This document shows positions 1-9,262 of a stretch of DNA of 64,000 nt, one piece after another. The notes below the pieces were generated by a model. It did not search any database and had not been told where the DNA came from. It worked only from the letters and a program-made list of their open reading frames with translations. The stretch covers positions 1 through 64,000 of the forward strand of contig CALVAR010000002.1 in NCBI GenBank assembly GCA_944325575.1, written 5' to 3'. Position 1 is the first letter of the stretch; every line of letters begins with the position of its first letter. Made by a program: the position numbers and the translations under genes. The stretch comes from Candidatus Gastranaerophilales bacterium. Lineage in GTDB: Bacteria; Cyanobacteriota; Vampirovibrionia; Gastranaerophilales; Gastranaerophilaceae.

Positions 1-94
1 GAATATTTGCGCCCGGGGCGGTTTGAGCAAAGCTCGAACATTTAGATTAGGAACCCCGTTTGGGTTCGAATCAATAAGGTAGTGGGTGAATATT
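1..94. repeat. Duplicated 3'-tail copy of the tRNA-Arg(CCG) locus
   Basis: The 16 bases at 3-18 recur exactly at 90-105, where they form the 3' end and 3' flank of the tRNA-Arg(CCG) gene on the minus strand. A T-arm-like stretch (GGGTTCGAATC, 62-72) also lies between. The segment is therefore a partial duplicate of the tRNA 3' region. It is cut by the left edge of the window, so its full extent is unknown. No gene is seen in it. Confidence 0.7.
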
Positions 95-168
95 TGCGCC
101 CGGGGAGATTCGAACCCCCGACCTTCAGCTTCGGAGACTGACGCTCTATCCGACTGAGCTACAGGCGC
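95..168 (-). tRNA. tRNA-Arg (anticodon CCG)
   Basis: On the minus strand the sequence folds into a complete cloverleaf of 73 nt plus discriminator A: acceptor GCGCCTG paired with CGGGCGC, D stem GCTC/GAGC, anticodon stem TCAGT/GCTGA around loop CTCCGAA (anticodon CCG, Arg), a 5-nt variable loop, and a T stem with TTCGAAT loop. CCA is not encoded. The gene is flanked on both sides by partial copies of itself. Confidence 0.93.
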
Positions 169-690
169 AATTGTTGTATTATTTTGATTTTCATTGTAGC
201 TCAGTCGGATAAAAATCTAAAGTATTGTTGTACTTTAACTTCGTTAAAGATACAACGGTGAGCTACAGGCGCAATTGTTGTATTATTTTGATTTTCATTG
301 TAGCTCAGTCGGATAAAAATCTAAAGTATTGTTGTACTTTAACTTCGTTAAAGATACAACGGTGAGCTACAGGCGCAATTGTTGAGTTATTTTGATTTTC
401 ATTGTAGCTCAGTCGGATAAAAATCTAAAGTACTGTTGTACTTTAACTTCGACTAATCTAGTGTCGTCTTTTTCGCTTCGAGCCTTCGAAGCTCAAAGAC
501 TCACCTTTTCAATATGCCGTTCCAAAATTTCGTTTTTTATTTTACGGCACGCAGATACTTCGTATCTGACTTTGCCTGTTTCTATTCAAGTCTATTATTT
601 GCCCATTTTTAATAGAGTTTTTTCTTATCACGAAATTTTCTCGGACAGTTAAAGCTACAACGGTGAGCTACAGGCGCAATTGTTGTGTTA
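155..690. repeat. 104-bp tandem fold-back repeats derived from tRNA-Arg, one expanded by a 196-bp insert
   Basis: Units begin at 155, 259, 363 and 664 with the rim of the tRNA 5' end (TGAGCTACAGGCGC). The first two spacings are exactly 104 bp. Each unit also holds a D-arm copy in the opposite orientation (GTAGCTCAGTCGGATA), so GTAGCTCA pairs with TGAGCTAC. Inside this lies a second palindrome, GTTGTACTTTAAC-TTCG-TTAAAGATACAAC. In the third unit the TTCG loop is split by about 196 bp (453-648). That insert contains a further palindrome, CAGATACTTCGTATCTG, which is shared with the tRNA-Arg(ACG) locus. A 86-codon open frame at 392-652 lies wholly in repeat sequence and is not considered a gene. 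Confidence 0.8.
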
Positions 691-805
691 TTGTTAAAAT
701 AATATTCTGATTATAACACGCAGAATCCTAAATTATCTACAGCGTTTGTATGCTTCCCAATTATACCCTAATGGATTATAATAATACTTGAAAAAGGATA
801 AAGTA

Positions 806-1138
806 ATGGAAAACTGTATATTTTGTAAAATTGCAAATAAAGAAATACCGTCAAATCTTGTTTATGAAGATGACTACACTGTTGCATTCAATGATCTGAA
901 CCCGCAGGCACCCGTCCACGTGCTTGTTATACCAAAGCAGCATTATTCTTCATTAAACGAACTGGATGACGCAAATGTTATGTCTGCATTGCTGAATGCA
1001 GTTAAAGAAGTCACAAAAAAATTAAAAATTACTGACTATAGAACCGTAATCAATACCGGTAAAGGTGCCGGACAGGAAGTGTTTCATATCCACCTGCATA
1101 TTCTTGCAGGCAGACCGCTAAAATGGCCGCCGGGTTAA
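806..1138 (+). CDS. HIT-family (HinT-like) nucleotide hydrolase
   Basis: A 110-residue protein of the Hint branch of the histidine-triad family, which hydrolyses purine nucleoside phosphoramidates and aminoacyl-adenylates in the cytoplasm. The triad HIHLHIL lies near residues 96-102, with the catalytic middle histidine. The CxxC pair CIFC close to the N-terminus is the family's usual zinc pair, and length matches HinT (about 110-115). The frame opens at a TTG at 788, but AAGGA sits 7 nt before the ATG at 806, so 806 is chosen. The next gene follows after 20 bp, so the two are probably cotranscribed. Family identity is firm, substrate is not known. Confidence 0.93.
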   Translation: MENCIFCKIANKEIPSNLVYEDDYTVAFNDLNPQAPVHVLVIPKQHYSSLNELDDANVMSALLNAVKEVTKKLKITDYRTVINTGKGAGQEVFHIHLHILAGRPLKWPPG

Positions 1139-1158
1139 ACTTCCTAAAGGGATATTAA

Positions 1159-2787
1159 ATGCTTAACAATTTGATTCTTATAATTCTATTTATATGTTTC
1201 GTCGCAGGTCTTTCTTATGTTTATCTAAGACTAAAGGAAGAAACGTCAAAATTTAAGAAAAAAAGCGGCGATGATCTGCAAATTACACCTGAAGAAGTAT
1301 ACAAACAGGTGGAGACTCTACTTCTTGCCGGTGATATCGGCACAGGACAAAAACTTGCAAAAAAATACCTTGCACAAAATCCATATCACCATGAACTAAG
1401 AAGACTGCTGGTAAAATCGTATATAGAAACCCAAAAAGAATACGAGGCAATCTCCAATCTGCTTGTTCTGGTTCAGTTCTATCCTGATGACTTAAATATA
1501 TACCAGCAATTGGCCAATCTTTATAAAAATACCCATCAAAATAAAAAAGCCATACATTTTTACAGCTATATTTTAAGTAAAGATAAATATGATGTAAACG
1601 CTATGCGCAATCTGGCACAGCTTTACTATAACAACAAACAAAAAGAATCAGCTCTGAAACTCTATAAACAACTGGTTACATATATAGACGACGAAGAAGA
1701 AAAAGTTGAGTATTATGCAATAATAGGCAGTATTTATACAACATACGGCGAATATAAAAAAGCGATAAATTTTTATAAAAAAGTGCTGGAGCACGATTCT
1801 TCCAATGTAGATGTAATAAAAGATTTAAGAAAAATATACCTGAAAGAAAAAGATACTGATAATGTAATTTATTATTCAAGAAAACTGATAGATCTTGAGC
1901 CGGATAACTATGTTTATTACGAAGAAATAATAAACCTTCTGTTTCACGTTCACGCTTATGACGAAGCTTTGCAATATGCACAAAAAGCTCTTGAACTGCC
2001 TACTGCAGATATATTTGCAGTAAAAAATCAAATTGCAAAAATCTATCTGTATACGGGCAAAATACAGGAGAGTATTGCGCTTATTAATGAAACTATTCTG
2101 CAGGACCCGACAAATCTGCTCTTAAGCCAGACTCTTGCTATGGCACACTGCATGAACAAAGATTTTGAAAAAGCCAAAAAGGTTTGTGATGATGCTCTGG
2201 AAGTGGCAGTACCTTCCGACATAAAAGTTATTCATAACAATTTGTCCACAATCCTTGCGGAAGAAGCAGTATATCTTTTGAATCAGGGCAAAACAAAACA
2301 GGCTTTTGAAAAATTTACGGAGGCAATGCATTACAACAATGAAAATCCGGAAATATATTTTAAACTGGCAAATGCAAACAGACAGATAAAAAATTATTCC
2401 GAGGCAATAAGACAATGTAAAAGAGCTATAGAACTGGCGCCTGAGGTAAGCTTATACTATGAAACGCTTGCTGATATTTATTATGAACTTCAGAATTTTA
2501 TTGAAGCAAAGAAATTCTATAAAGAGGCAGTGTTTATTGACCCCAAAAATGCACGCGCGCATACTTTCTTAGGAATACTTCAATCTAAAGATAAAGAGCA
2601 TGATACTGCCATAAAATCACTGGAAACTGCTGTTTCTTTAGATCCGGATAATGTAAACATACGTTATAATCTTGCTCTGGCATATGAAGTTTCAGGCAAA
2701 AAGGATGAGGCTAAAGTCGAATACGAAAAGGTGCTGGAACTTGACCCTCAGCATAAAGAAGCTGCAAACAATCTAAAGCTGCTCTAA
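1159..2787 (+). CDS. Membrane-anchored TPR-repeat protein
   Basis: A 542-residue protein with one N-terminal membrane helix (about residues 3-22), then a charged linker and roughly twelve tetratricopeptide repeats running to the C-terminus. The best repeats are the last three, with the usual A-x-x-Y...A...Y-x-x-A-x-x-L-x-P spacing. TPR superhelices bind peptides and act as scaffolds. With the anchor the repeats would lie either in the cytoplasm facing the membrane, as in LapB/YciM, or outside. AAAGGGA precedes the ATG. It follows the HIT gene by 20 bp and converges with the pseudopilin gene at 2808. The partner is unknown; a LapB-like envelope role is only a guess. Confidence 0.85.
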   Translation: MLNNLILIILFICFVAGLSYVYLRLKEETSKFKKKSGDDLQITPEEVYKQVETLLLAGDIGTGQKLAKKYLAQNPYHHELRRLLVKSYIETQKEYEAISNLLVLVQFYPDDLNIYQQLANLYKNTHQNKKAIHFYSYILSKDKYDVNAMRNLAQLYYNNKQKESALKLYKQLVTYIDDEEEKVEYYAIIGSIYTTYGEYKKAINFYKKVLEHDSSNVDVIKDLRKIYLKEKDTDNVIYYSRKLIDLEPDNYVYYEEIINLLFHVHAYDEALQYAQKALELPTADIFAVKNQIAKIYLYTGKIQESIALINETILQDPTNLLLSQTLAMAHCMNKDFEKAKKVCDDALEVAVPSDIKVIHNNLSTILAEEAVYLLNQGKTKQAFEKFTEAMHYNNENPEIYFKLANANRQIKNYSEAIRQCKRAIELAPEVSLYYETLADIYYELQNFIEAKKFYKEAVFIDPKNARAHTFLGILQSKDKEHDTAIKSLETAVSLDPDNVNIRYNLALAYEVSGKKDEAKVEYEKVLELDPQHKEAANNLKLL

Positions 2788-2807
2788 AAATTTTATTCAA
2801 TTTTGGG

Positions 2808-3818
2808 TTAGTATTTTACATTTTCATCGAAAATTAAAGTACACTGTGGCGGTTCGCCATCATTAACTTTACAGCGGTCATCCACTGCAGAACCATTGAG
2901 AATAGAGCTCCTCTTTGTGTTGAATTCTTCAGACGTATATAATACTTTACCATTTGTTCCATCCGTAAATCTTGAATTTGAAATAGAATAAAGTTCATAA
3001 GAAGGATATTCTTTTTTGTTATATGCTCTCACCTGAGCATCAAGAAACGTCAATGATTCAGCAGAATATTTTAAAGTAGAATCTAAAGGATATTGGATTC
3101 TGACGGTTGTATATCTGGGGTCAACAATAGGTGCACCTGCAGGAATAACTGTTCCTGATGTGGTAATAATAAACGGAACAATATCTGCCGGTTTCTTTTG
3201 AGTCCAGGCAGTAATATTAGGTCTTCTGTCTCCGTTTAAATCAACCCATACAACAAAATACTTGACTGTCTGCTCTACATTACCGTTCATATTATCAGGC
3301 ACACTAACAGAACCCATCTCAGAAATATAAAACCGCATAGAGTTTGTTGCTCTAAATGCCATTTTTGTATTTAAATCGTTTTCTGTAATGTTGCTTGTCA
3401 GAGATAAAGGCTTAAAATTAGCAGCAGAACAGAAATACTCCGTAGTATTTATATAACCGTATTCAAAACCGCTATTTGCATTATCAGGATCGGAATCAGG
3501 GTCTATCGCCAGTTTTTTACACAGCTCTCTTGCCGCATCCTGTGCTTCTGTTTGATTATTAGCATCTGCTTTAACTCCTGGGAATACTTTATCTTCTTCT
3601 TTTGCAGTGTTGTTATTATCTCCGTTGTTAACATCAAGTGCGTCCTCTCTTATATTAAAAGCAGCCTCTGACAATGCGGTATAAACAGAATAATAAGCGT
3701 ATGGCAGATATTTTTCACCGGGTTTTATAATTGTCAGCATGAAAACACTGATAACACCGACAATTGTTAAAAAGATCAAAAGTTCGGGTATAGTAAATGC
3801 TTTTGTTTTTATATTCAT
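2808..3818 (-). CDS. Type IV pilin-like (pseudopilin) protein
   Basis: A 336-residue protein with a class-III (prepilin) signal: a short basic leader followed by FTIPELLIFLTIVGVI. The leader ends in Ala before the mature Phe, where Gly is usual, and Glu at mature position 5 is kept. The hydrophobic helix extends to about residue 28. The rest is a large secreted head domain rich in Asp/Asn with no family I recognise. It would be cut by PilD and assembled into a pilus or a pseudopilus; PilT is encoded at 16,765. It overlaps the DUF3326 gene upstream by 4 bp, so the two are translated as a unit. The head is longer than in major pilins, which favours a minor pilin. Confidence 0.82.
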   Translation of the reverse strand: MNIKTKAFTIPELLIFLTIVGVISVFMLTIIKPGEKYLPYAYYSVYTALSEAAFNIREDALDVNNGDNNNTAKEEDKVFPGVKADANNQTEAQDAARELCKKLAIDPDSDPDNANSGFEYGYINTTEYFCSAANFKPLSLTSNITENDLNTKMAFRATNSMRFYISEMGSVSVPDNMNGNVEQTVKYFVVWVDLNGDRRPNITAWTQKKPADIVPFIITTSGTVIPAGAPIVDPRYTTVRIQYPLDSTLKYSAESLTFLDAQVRAYNKKEYPSYELYSISNSRFTDGTNGKVLYTSEEFNTKRSSILNGSAVDDRCKVNDGEPPQCTLIFDENVKY

Positions 3819-4816
3819 AAAGACAGCTCCATTTTCATTGTTTTTATATAATCATAATAAGTATCTGTTTCAATTATAACATTTTGCTTGTTAATTGAAT
3901 ATTTGTTAACATTAAGAACAGTTGAATTTTCTTTTATTGCATACACGGGTATATTTTTTTCAACCGCATCAAGAACAGTGCTCGAACCGAGTGCGTTAAA
4001 AGGGGCGCAAAGAGAATGAATATTCTTATATGTAATACAGTTCCCGAAATTATCATTTTTTAAGCTTTGAATCAAAGGCGCATTTCTCAGCCCGAATAAT
4101 AAACACGGAAGAAATGTTGGTGTTATATATTCTGCACTTACTTTTGCATTTACTATCCTGTCCGTAATTGTTATATCCGCAAATGCCGGTGCATGAACAC
4201 AAGGACACATCAGCTCTTTTGAAAGATAATGAGAAATTACGGCCTCAATTCCGCCTACTATATCCACACCGTCGCCGTTTTCATAGTCATCCTCTGGCGG
4301 TTCTTCAAAATAACATACAACAGCAAGTACCTGTGCTCCGCTATTGATGAGTTTTTTGCCGGCTTTTAACAGTGTTTCCGGATTTTCCAGAGCACCGGAA
4401 GAAATTCCGTTTTGTGTTGTAAAAAACTTCACTCCTGCAGATTCTTCCGTTATTTCATAACCGGATATGTCAATACCGTAAACGGTCTTAACGGCATTTA
4501 GCGTATTTAAATGCACATTAAGAACATTTTTGGGTATTGCCCTGTCAAAGATAATGCCTATTTTATTATTTTTTGAGGGAATAAGTCCTATATTGCCTTT
4601 TAAAAGCTGTTCTATGCACCATCCCTCAACATAAAGCATATTTTCTGTTATGCCGGAAAATACTGCGGCATTTACGATATTAGGATTTACAATAAGAGGT
4701 ATGTTCTTTGCAATTTTTTGCGCATACGTACTTGCATCACCTGCATAACCGCCTATACTTGCGCCTATTCCCGTCGGAACAATCATCAATGCAACTTTGT
4801 CGTATTTTGTATTCAT
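3815..4816 (-). CDS. DUF3326 family protein
   Basis: A 333-residue cytoplasmic protein with the DUF3326 opening, IVPTGIGASIGGYAGDA, at residues 12-28, and a second Gly/Pro-rich block around HAPAFAD. The family is known mainly from cyanobacteria and plants, where it has no proven reaction. The repeated small-residue loops suggest a nucleotide- or sugar-phosphate-binding fold, but this is inference. It overlaps the pseudopilin gene downstream by 4 bp and touches the MBL-fold gene upstream (stop and start share base 4816), forming a three-gene operon. Its presence supports a cyanobacterial-lineage host. Confidence 0.8.
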   Translation of the reverse strand: MNTKYDKVALMIVPTGIGASIGGYAGDASTYAQKIAKNIPLIVNPNIVNAAVFSGITENMLYVEGWCIEQLLKGNIGLIPSKNNKIGIIFDRAIPKNVLNVHLNTLNAVKTVYGIDISGYEITEESAGVKFFTTQNGISSGALENPETLLKAGKKLINSGAQVLAVVCYFEEPPEDDYENGDGVDIVGGIEAVISHYLSKELMCPCVHAPAFADITITDRIVNAKVSAEYITPTFLPCLLFGLRNAPLIQSLKNDNFGNCITYKNIHSLCAPFNALGSSTVLDAVEKNIPVYAIKENSTVLNVNKYSINKQNVIIETDTYYDYIKTMKMELSL

Positions 4817-5496
4817 TATATGCTCAAACTTTCACCGGGTTTTAGTATTACACATTCAATATTGCTTTTTTCAAGTTCAGTTTTAAATTCTTCAATATTT
4901 ACATTAATGGCCGGAAATGTGTTGTAATGCATCGGAATAACACGTTTTGCGTTCAGCCATTTTGCAGCTGTCAGTGCCTCTTTTGTATCCATTGTGTAAA
5001 AAGAACCGACAGGCAAAAGTGCAATATCAGGCTTATAGATTTCTCCGACCGTTTTCATTTCGGAATTTAAACAAGTATCACCTGCGTGGTATATTTTTGT
5101 TCCCTTTATATCAAATAATATAGATGCTGGCATACCGGCATATTTTCCGTCCGGAGTAGAACTGCTGTGAAAAGCAGGCAAGAACCGTGCTGTACCCCAG
5201 TTGTATTTAATATTGCCGCCCATATTTACACCCTGTACTACTGCGCCTTTTTCTTCACAATAATTTGCCAGCTCAAATATTGCGGTTACGGGTGTTCTGT
5301 ATTTTCTGGATATTGGGATTGCATCGCCTAAATGATCACCGTGTCCGTGTGTTAAAAATATATTAATAATTTTTTCCTGCTCTATGTCAAATTTTGCAGA
5401 CGGATTGCCGGATATAAATGGATCTGTAAGTATGCTGCCTTCGTCTGTCTTAAAACAAAAAGCACTGTGTCCTATGTATTTAATTTCAAAAGTCAT
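4816..5496 (-). CDS. UPF0173 metal-dependent hydrolase (MBL fold)
   Basis: A 226-residue metallo-beta-lactamase-fold protein of the UPF0173/YtkL type. It starts with IKYIGHSAF, then has DPFISGNP, the metal motif THGHGDHLGD (HxHxDH), and YHAGDT with a further ligand. A C-terminal MHY supplies the last histidine. These enzymes bind two divalent metals; substrates are mostly unknown. The reading frame extends upstream, but AAGGAG lies 8 nt before the ATG at 5496, so this start is preferred over 5523. First gene of the operon with DUF3326 and the pseudopilin. Confidence 0.9.
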   Translation of the reverse strand: MTFEIKYIGHSAFCFKTDEGSILTDPFISGNPSAKFDIEQEKIINIFLTHGHGDHLGDAIPISRKYRTPVTAIFELANYCEEKGAVVQGVNMGGNIKYNWGTARFLPAFHSSSTPDGKYAGMPASILFDIKGTKIYHAGDTCLNSEMKTVGEIYKPDIALLPVGSFYTMDTKEALTAAKWLNAKRVIPMHYNTFPAINVNIEEFKTELEKSNIECVILKPGESLSI

Positions 5497-5627
5497 AAAA
5501 ACTCCTTGCCTTTTAAAGAACACTGTTATTATAACAGTAATTTAAAATCATATAAACGGATTGTTTTCAAATACCTGAAAGTAGCATATAATAGTTACTG
5601 TATTATATTATTTGAATTCGGGATATT

Positions 5628-6635
5628 ATGGAAAAGATTCCTGTTGAAGAACTGGTAAAATTTAAACTTCTCCCCTTTGATTTGTATAATGAACAGGGTG
5701 AAAAACTTGTTGATGCGGGTGAGATACTTACCTCGGGCAAACTTTTGCAAATCAGCCAGTATGAAGTATTATACCGTTCAACACCAAAAAATCTCGACAG
5801 GCCTTCTCCAAAGCCTAAAGACTCTTTGCAGGATCTTTCACAGCCTCTGCAGGATGATGTATATGAGCCGGAAAAGCCAAAAGAAATAATTTTTGACAAG
5901 ACCGTTAACAGAAAATCAAAATTTAAAGCCCAATCACAGGTTGATATGAAATCTTATTATGCAACCACTATGTTTGCAATAAAAGAAAAGGCAAACAAAG
6001 ACGCTGTTCAGATGGTTGATGAGATAAAAGATAAAATTCTTAACGATGTGCAGGCAATTATACCGGATGTAAAATTTTGCTCACAGCTAAAACTATTGGG
6101 CAATTATTATGACTGCCATGCGCTGAATACAGCTATTCTTGCTACGGCAATGGGTTACAAGCTAGAATATGACGAAGATTTGATTGAAAAACTGGCTCAG
6201 GCATCTTTGCTGCATGATATTGGTATGACAAGGCTGCCTAAAGAAATTCTTGAAAAAACAAACCTTTCCCAACAGGACAACAAAGTATTCCAGACTCATA
6301 CACAAATGGGCTATAAAATTTTAAAATATGAAATGGGTCTGCCGGAAGATATATGTCTGGTTGCACTTGAACACCACGAAAACAACGATGGCTCGGGATA
6401 TCCTTTCAAACTTTCCGGAGAACAGATTTCTCCTCTTACAAGAGTTGTCGGGTTATGCAGCTTTTTTGATGATTTGACCTCTAACCGTACAAATCACAAA
6501 ATAAAAAATACAAAAGAAGCTTTGAGAATTATGCTGGAAGTAGGCTCCAGAAGATTCTTCCCCGAAATTTTATACCAGTTTGTAAATATGTTTAATTACA
6601 ATGATTTAGAATCCTATGACGAGATGATACAGTAA
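5628..6635 (+). CDS. HD-GYP domain protein, probable cyclic-di-GMP phosphodiesterase
   Basis: A 335-residue protein. The first 110 residues are an unassigned regulatory part, and residues about 135-325 form an HD-GYP domain. The signature is seen as LLHDIGMTRLP, then HTQMGY, then EHHENNDGSGYP and a following RVVGLCSFFDDLTS block. HD-GYP enzymes linearise c-di-GMP using a bi- or trinuclear metal centre. There is no membrane helix and no receiver domain. The stop codon overlaps the trmFO start (TAATG at 6633-6637), so the pair is translationally coupled, although no functional link between them is known. Confidence 0.88.
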   Translation: MEKIPVEELVKFKLLPFDLYNEQGEKLVDAGEILTSGKLLQISQYEVLYRSTPKNLDRPSPKPKDSLQDLSQPLQDDVYEPEKPKEIIFDKTVNRKSKFKAQSQVDMKSYYATTMFAIKEKANKDAVQMVDEIKDKILNDVQAIIPDVKFCSQLKLLGNYYDCHALNTAILATAMGYKLEYDEDLIEKLAQASLLHDIGMTRLPKEILEKTNLSQQDNKVFQTHTQMGYKILKYEMGLPEDICLVALEHHENNDGSGYPFKLSGEQISPLTRVVGLCSFFDDLTSNRTNHKIKNTKEALRIMLEVGSRRFFPEILYQFVNMFNYNDLESYDEMIQ

Positions 6636-7960
6636 TGAGAGTAAAAGTTATAGGGGCAGGTCTTGCCGGCTGCGAAGCAGCATTGCAGCTTGCAAAACGG
6701 GGTATAGATGTGGATTTGTATGAAATGCGTCCTGAAAAAACAACAGGTGCGCATTCTACGGAGCATCTTGCAGAATTTGTATGCAGCAACAGTCTTGGCT
6801 CTGTTGATCCGACAAATGCAAGCGGTTTGTTAAAAAAAGAGATGAGTATTCTGGGCTCATATCTTATAGAAATAGCAAAGCAGGTTCAGGTGCCTGCCGG
6901 AAATGCTCTTGCTATTGACAGAAACTTGTTTTCAAAAAATGTTGAAGAGCTTATTCTGAACTCGGGCAGGATAAATATAATCAGAGAAGAGATTAAAACA
7001 ATTCCGCAAAATGAGCCGGTTATACTTGCTTCCGGCCCTTTGACTTCGGATGCGCTTGCGGAGGATATAAAAAGATTTACGGGAGAAGAACATCTGCACT
7101 TTTTTGATGCTATTGCGCCAATTGTGGAAAAAGACTCCATAAACTTTGACAGGGCTTTTTATGCAAGCCGATATGACAAGGGCGAAGCCTCCTATATAAA
7201 CTGTCCGATGAATAAAGAAGAGTATGAAAAATTTTATGAAATCCTGATAAATGCGCCAAGGATAGAACTCAAAGATTTTGAAAAGAATTCCAAAGACAGA
7301 GCAAAATTTTTTGAATCCTGCCTGCCCATAGAAGTACTAGCCGCAAGAGGAAAAGATACTCTGCGTTTTGGTCCTATGAAACCCGTGGGGCTTGTTGACA
7401 AAAGAACAGGTGTTGAAAACTATGCGGTTGTACAGCTGCGTCAGGACAATAAAGACGCGACTATGTACAATCTTGTGGGCTTCCAGACAAATCTGAAGTG
7501 GGGAAGCCAGAAAGAACTTTTAAAATCAATACCTGGATTGGAAAACGCAAATATTCTCAGATACGGGGTTATGCACAGAAACACCTTTATAAACAGTCCT
7601 GAGGTTTTGTATCCTACACTGCAGTGCAAAAAACGTGCTGATTTGTTTTTTGCCGGACAGCTTACGGGTACGGAAGGGTATACGGAATCAATTGCCACAG
7701 GCATGCTTGCCGGCATAAATATGGCAAAATTTTTAAAACAGGAACCTTTAATTGAACTGCCGAGTATTACCATGCTCGGGGCTCTGACACATTACATATC
7801 TGATAGCAGCCAAAAACACTTCCAGCCAATAAATTCCAACTGGGGGATTGTGGAAGAGTTAATCGTTGATAAAAAAATTAAAAAGAATAAAAAATTGAAA
7901 AATGAAATGCTGTCAAAACGCTCGACAGAATATCTTGAATCAAATAAAGATGTAATTTAG
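6635..7960 (+). CDS. trmFO: Methylenetetrahydrofolate-tRNA-(uracil-54-C5)-methyltransferase TrmFO
   Basis: A 441-residue FAD protein that makes T54 (ribothymidine) in the T-loop of tRNAs using methylene-THF and NAD(P)H. The dinucleotide-binding loop IGAGLAGCEA is at residues 6-15. The family block EMRPEKTTGAHST and CSNSLGS follow, and GQLTGTEGYTESIATG appears near residue 350 as in the GidA/TrmFO superfamily. Length is typical (435-460). It shares its superfamily with mnmG at 13,979. The end overlaps a convergent gene by 4 bp, leaving no room for an intergenic terminator. Confidence 0.95.
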   Translation: MRVKVIGAGLAGCEAALQLAKRGIDVDLYEMRPEKTTGAHSTEHLAEFVCSNSLGSVDPTNASGLLKKEMSILGSYLIEIAKQVQVPAGNALAIDRNLFSKNVEELILNSGRINIIREEIKTIPQNEPVILASGPLTSDALAEDIKRFTGEEHLHFFDAIAPIVEKDSINFDRAFYASRYDKGEASYINCPMNKEEYEKFYEILINAPRIELKDFEKNSKDRAKFFESCLPIEVLAARGKDTLRFGPMKPVGLVDKRTGVENYAVVQLRQDNKDATMYNLVGFQTNLKWGSQKELLKSIPGLENANILRYGVMHRNTFINSPEVLYPTLQCKKRADLFFAGQLTGTEGYTESIATGMLAGINMAKFLKQEPLIELPSITMLGALTHYISDSSQKHFQPINSNWGIVEELIVDKKIKKNKKLKNEMLSKRSTEYLESNKDVI

Positions 7961-8697
7961 CCTTTTAATTCTTTTAATATCTGCGAATGCAAAGCACCTG
8001 CTTTTGACAGATGTGTGGCAAGAGTCTCGTATCTTTGCTCCTGTTCTCCGAAAGGGATATGCATTTTAACAAGCTCATCAACGGACTTGTTGATTTTATT
8101 CAGCCTGCCGAGAGTATCTCGCACCATAAGTGCTTTTACAATAGGGGTGAATTGTCTGACAAATTTAGAGTGAATTAAAAATTTTTTTATATTTTTTTTC
8201 AATTTCTTTCTGATTTTATCAGGTAATGTTATGCATCTTGCAATAATACTTGTCAGATGTGTTTCTGCATTTTGTGAGTTGTATTCGAGCTTTAGATTTT
8301 GTAATTTTTGAGAAAGAAACTTTTTCTGTTCCGAAAGTTCCGCCTTTGTCCGCTCATCTTTGATTGTATCGGCAACAATAAGCTTTTCTTTTACTTCTTT
8401 TAATGCTTTTTCCGTATCTTCTATCTTTTTTTCCAGCTTTAAATCAGGATCATCAATAACCAGATACGCAGCATCTTCTATCATTGCAGAGTCAAGAGAA
8501 TTCAGCCTTTTTTGAAACACCGGTTTATCTTTAAGATTTTCACCGGATATTGTATTGGTATTAAAAAGAGAGACAGGATTGCCCTTGATTACCTTGTCAT
8601 ACTTTTCAAGATTCACGGACAGCTGATGTCTGGTAAACTGAAAAAAGTTTACCTGATTCTTTTCATCATTATTAAATTTATTAGAATTCGAATCCAT
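7957..8697 (-). CDS. Uncharacterised coiled-coil protein
   Basis: A 246-residue acidic/basic protein of unknown function. Residues about 80-140 form a long charged coiled coil (alternating E/K with L and A at heptad spacing). The flanks are helical and Lys-rich. No membrane segment or known domain is seen. The N-terminus is Asn/Asp-rich. It converges on trmFO and ends 4 bp inside it. The next gene upstream on the same strand (8754-9092) is 56 bp away and may be cotranscribed. Confidence 0.7.
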   Translation of the reverse strand: MDSNSNKFNNDEKNQVNFFQFTRHQLSVNLEKYDKVIKGNPVSLFNTNTISGENLKDKPVFQKRLNSLDSAMIEDAAYLVIDDPDLKLEKKIEDTEKALKEVKEKLIVADTIKDERTKAELSEQKKFLSQKLQNLKLEYNSQNAETHLTSIIARCITLPDKIRKKLKKNIKKFLIHSKFVRQFTPIVKALMVRDTLGRLNKINKSVDELVKMHIPFGEQEQRYETLATHLSKAGALHSQILKELKG

Positions 8698-8753
8698 GTT
8701 TGTTATTATGTACCAATCTGTTTTGTTTTGTACATGATTAAATAAGTGTATTT

Positions 8754-9092
8754 TTACTTCCTGAGATTTTTAAAGTAATTTTCAATTACGGAACGATTTT
8801 TGTATGCAAGTATGGCTCCGCCTATTACAATACCCCAGCCGAGAATTTTTTTAAATACGCTTTTTTTATGAGCAGCTTCCGCATGGTGATGCTCTTTAGA
8901 TGAAAAAACCTGCAGCAGTTCATTATAATAGTTGTCCCCCTTTTTTAAATCGTCATAAAAAGAATAGGGAGTAATTACGGGCGGATTCACGACAAAATGT
9001 CCGGGTCTCAGATTCTGTCCGGAATTTCCGCCAATTGTATACGCACCTACAGGCTGCTGCGGTATTTGTACAGAAGATACAGGTATGGTCAT
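8754..9092 (-). CDS. Small uncharacterised protein with C-terminal membrane helix
   Basis: A 112-residue protein. The first 60 residues are Pro/Gly/Gln-rich and look disordered. There is one hydrophobic helix near the end (about residues 86-100, WGIVIGGAILAY), followed by a short basic tail, so it is probably tail-anchored. GAAGGG lies 6 nt before the ATG at 9092, which decides this start over two upstream ATGs. Function unknown. It belongs with the other small one- or two-helix proteins of this window (27151, 33528). Confidence 0.65.
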   Translation of the reverse strand: MTIPVSSVQIPQQPVGAYTIGGNSGQNLRPGHFVVNPPVITPYSFYDDLKKGDNYYNELLQVFSSKEHHHAEAAHKKSVFKKILGWGIVIGGAILAYKNRSVIENYFKNLRK

Positions 9093-9262
9093 TTTCATCC
9101 CTTCACACTTATACATAATGAACAAACCAAAACACGGTCTTTTATTGCCAGAATATAATAAAAATTGTTAAATTTGTTACAAATATAAAATATATATAAA
9201 TTTTTCTTAGTATTTTAAGCGTTATTTAAGTACAATATTTTTATAGTTAATAAGGAATGTGT

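Noticed and set aside
392-652. Open frame of 86 codons
   Set aside because: It lies wholly in the repeat unit and its loop insert, has no ribosome-binding site and is Phe/Ser-rich without domain features.
155-690. Tandem 104-bp repeats as a CRISPR array
   Set aside because: Units are identical over their full length, including the part that would be the spacer, they derive from the adjacent tRNA, and no cas gene is in the window.
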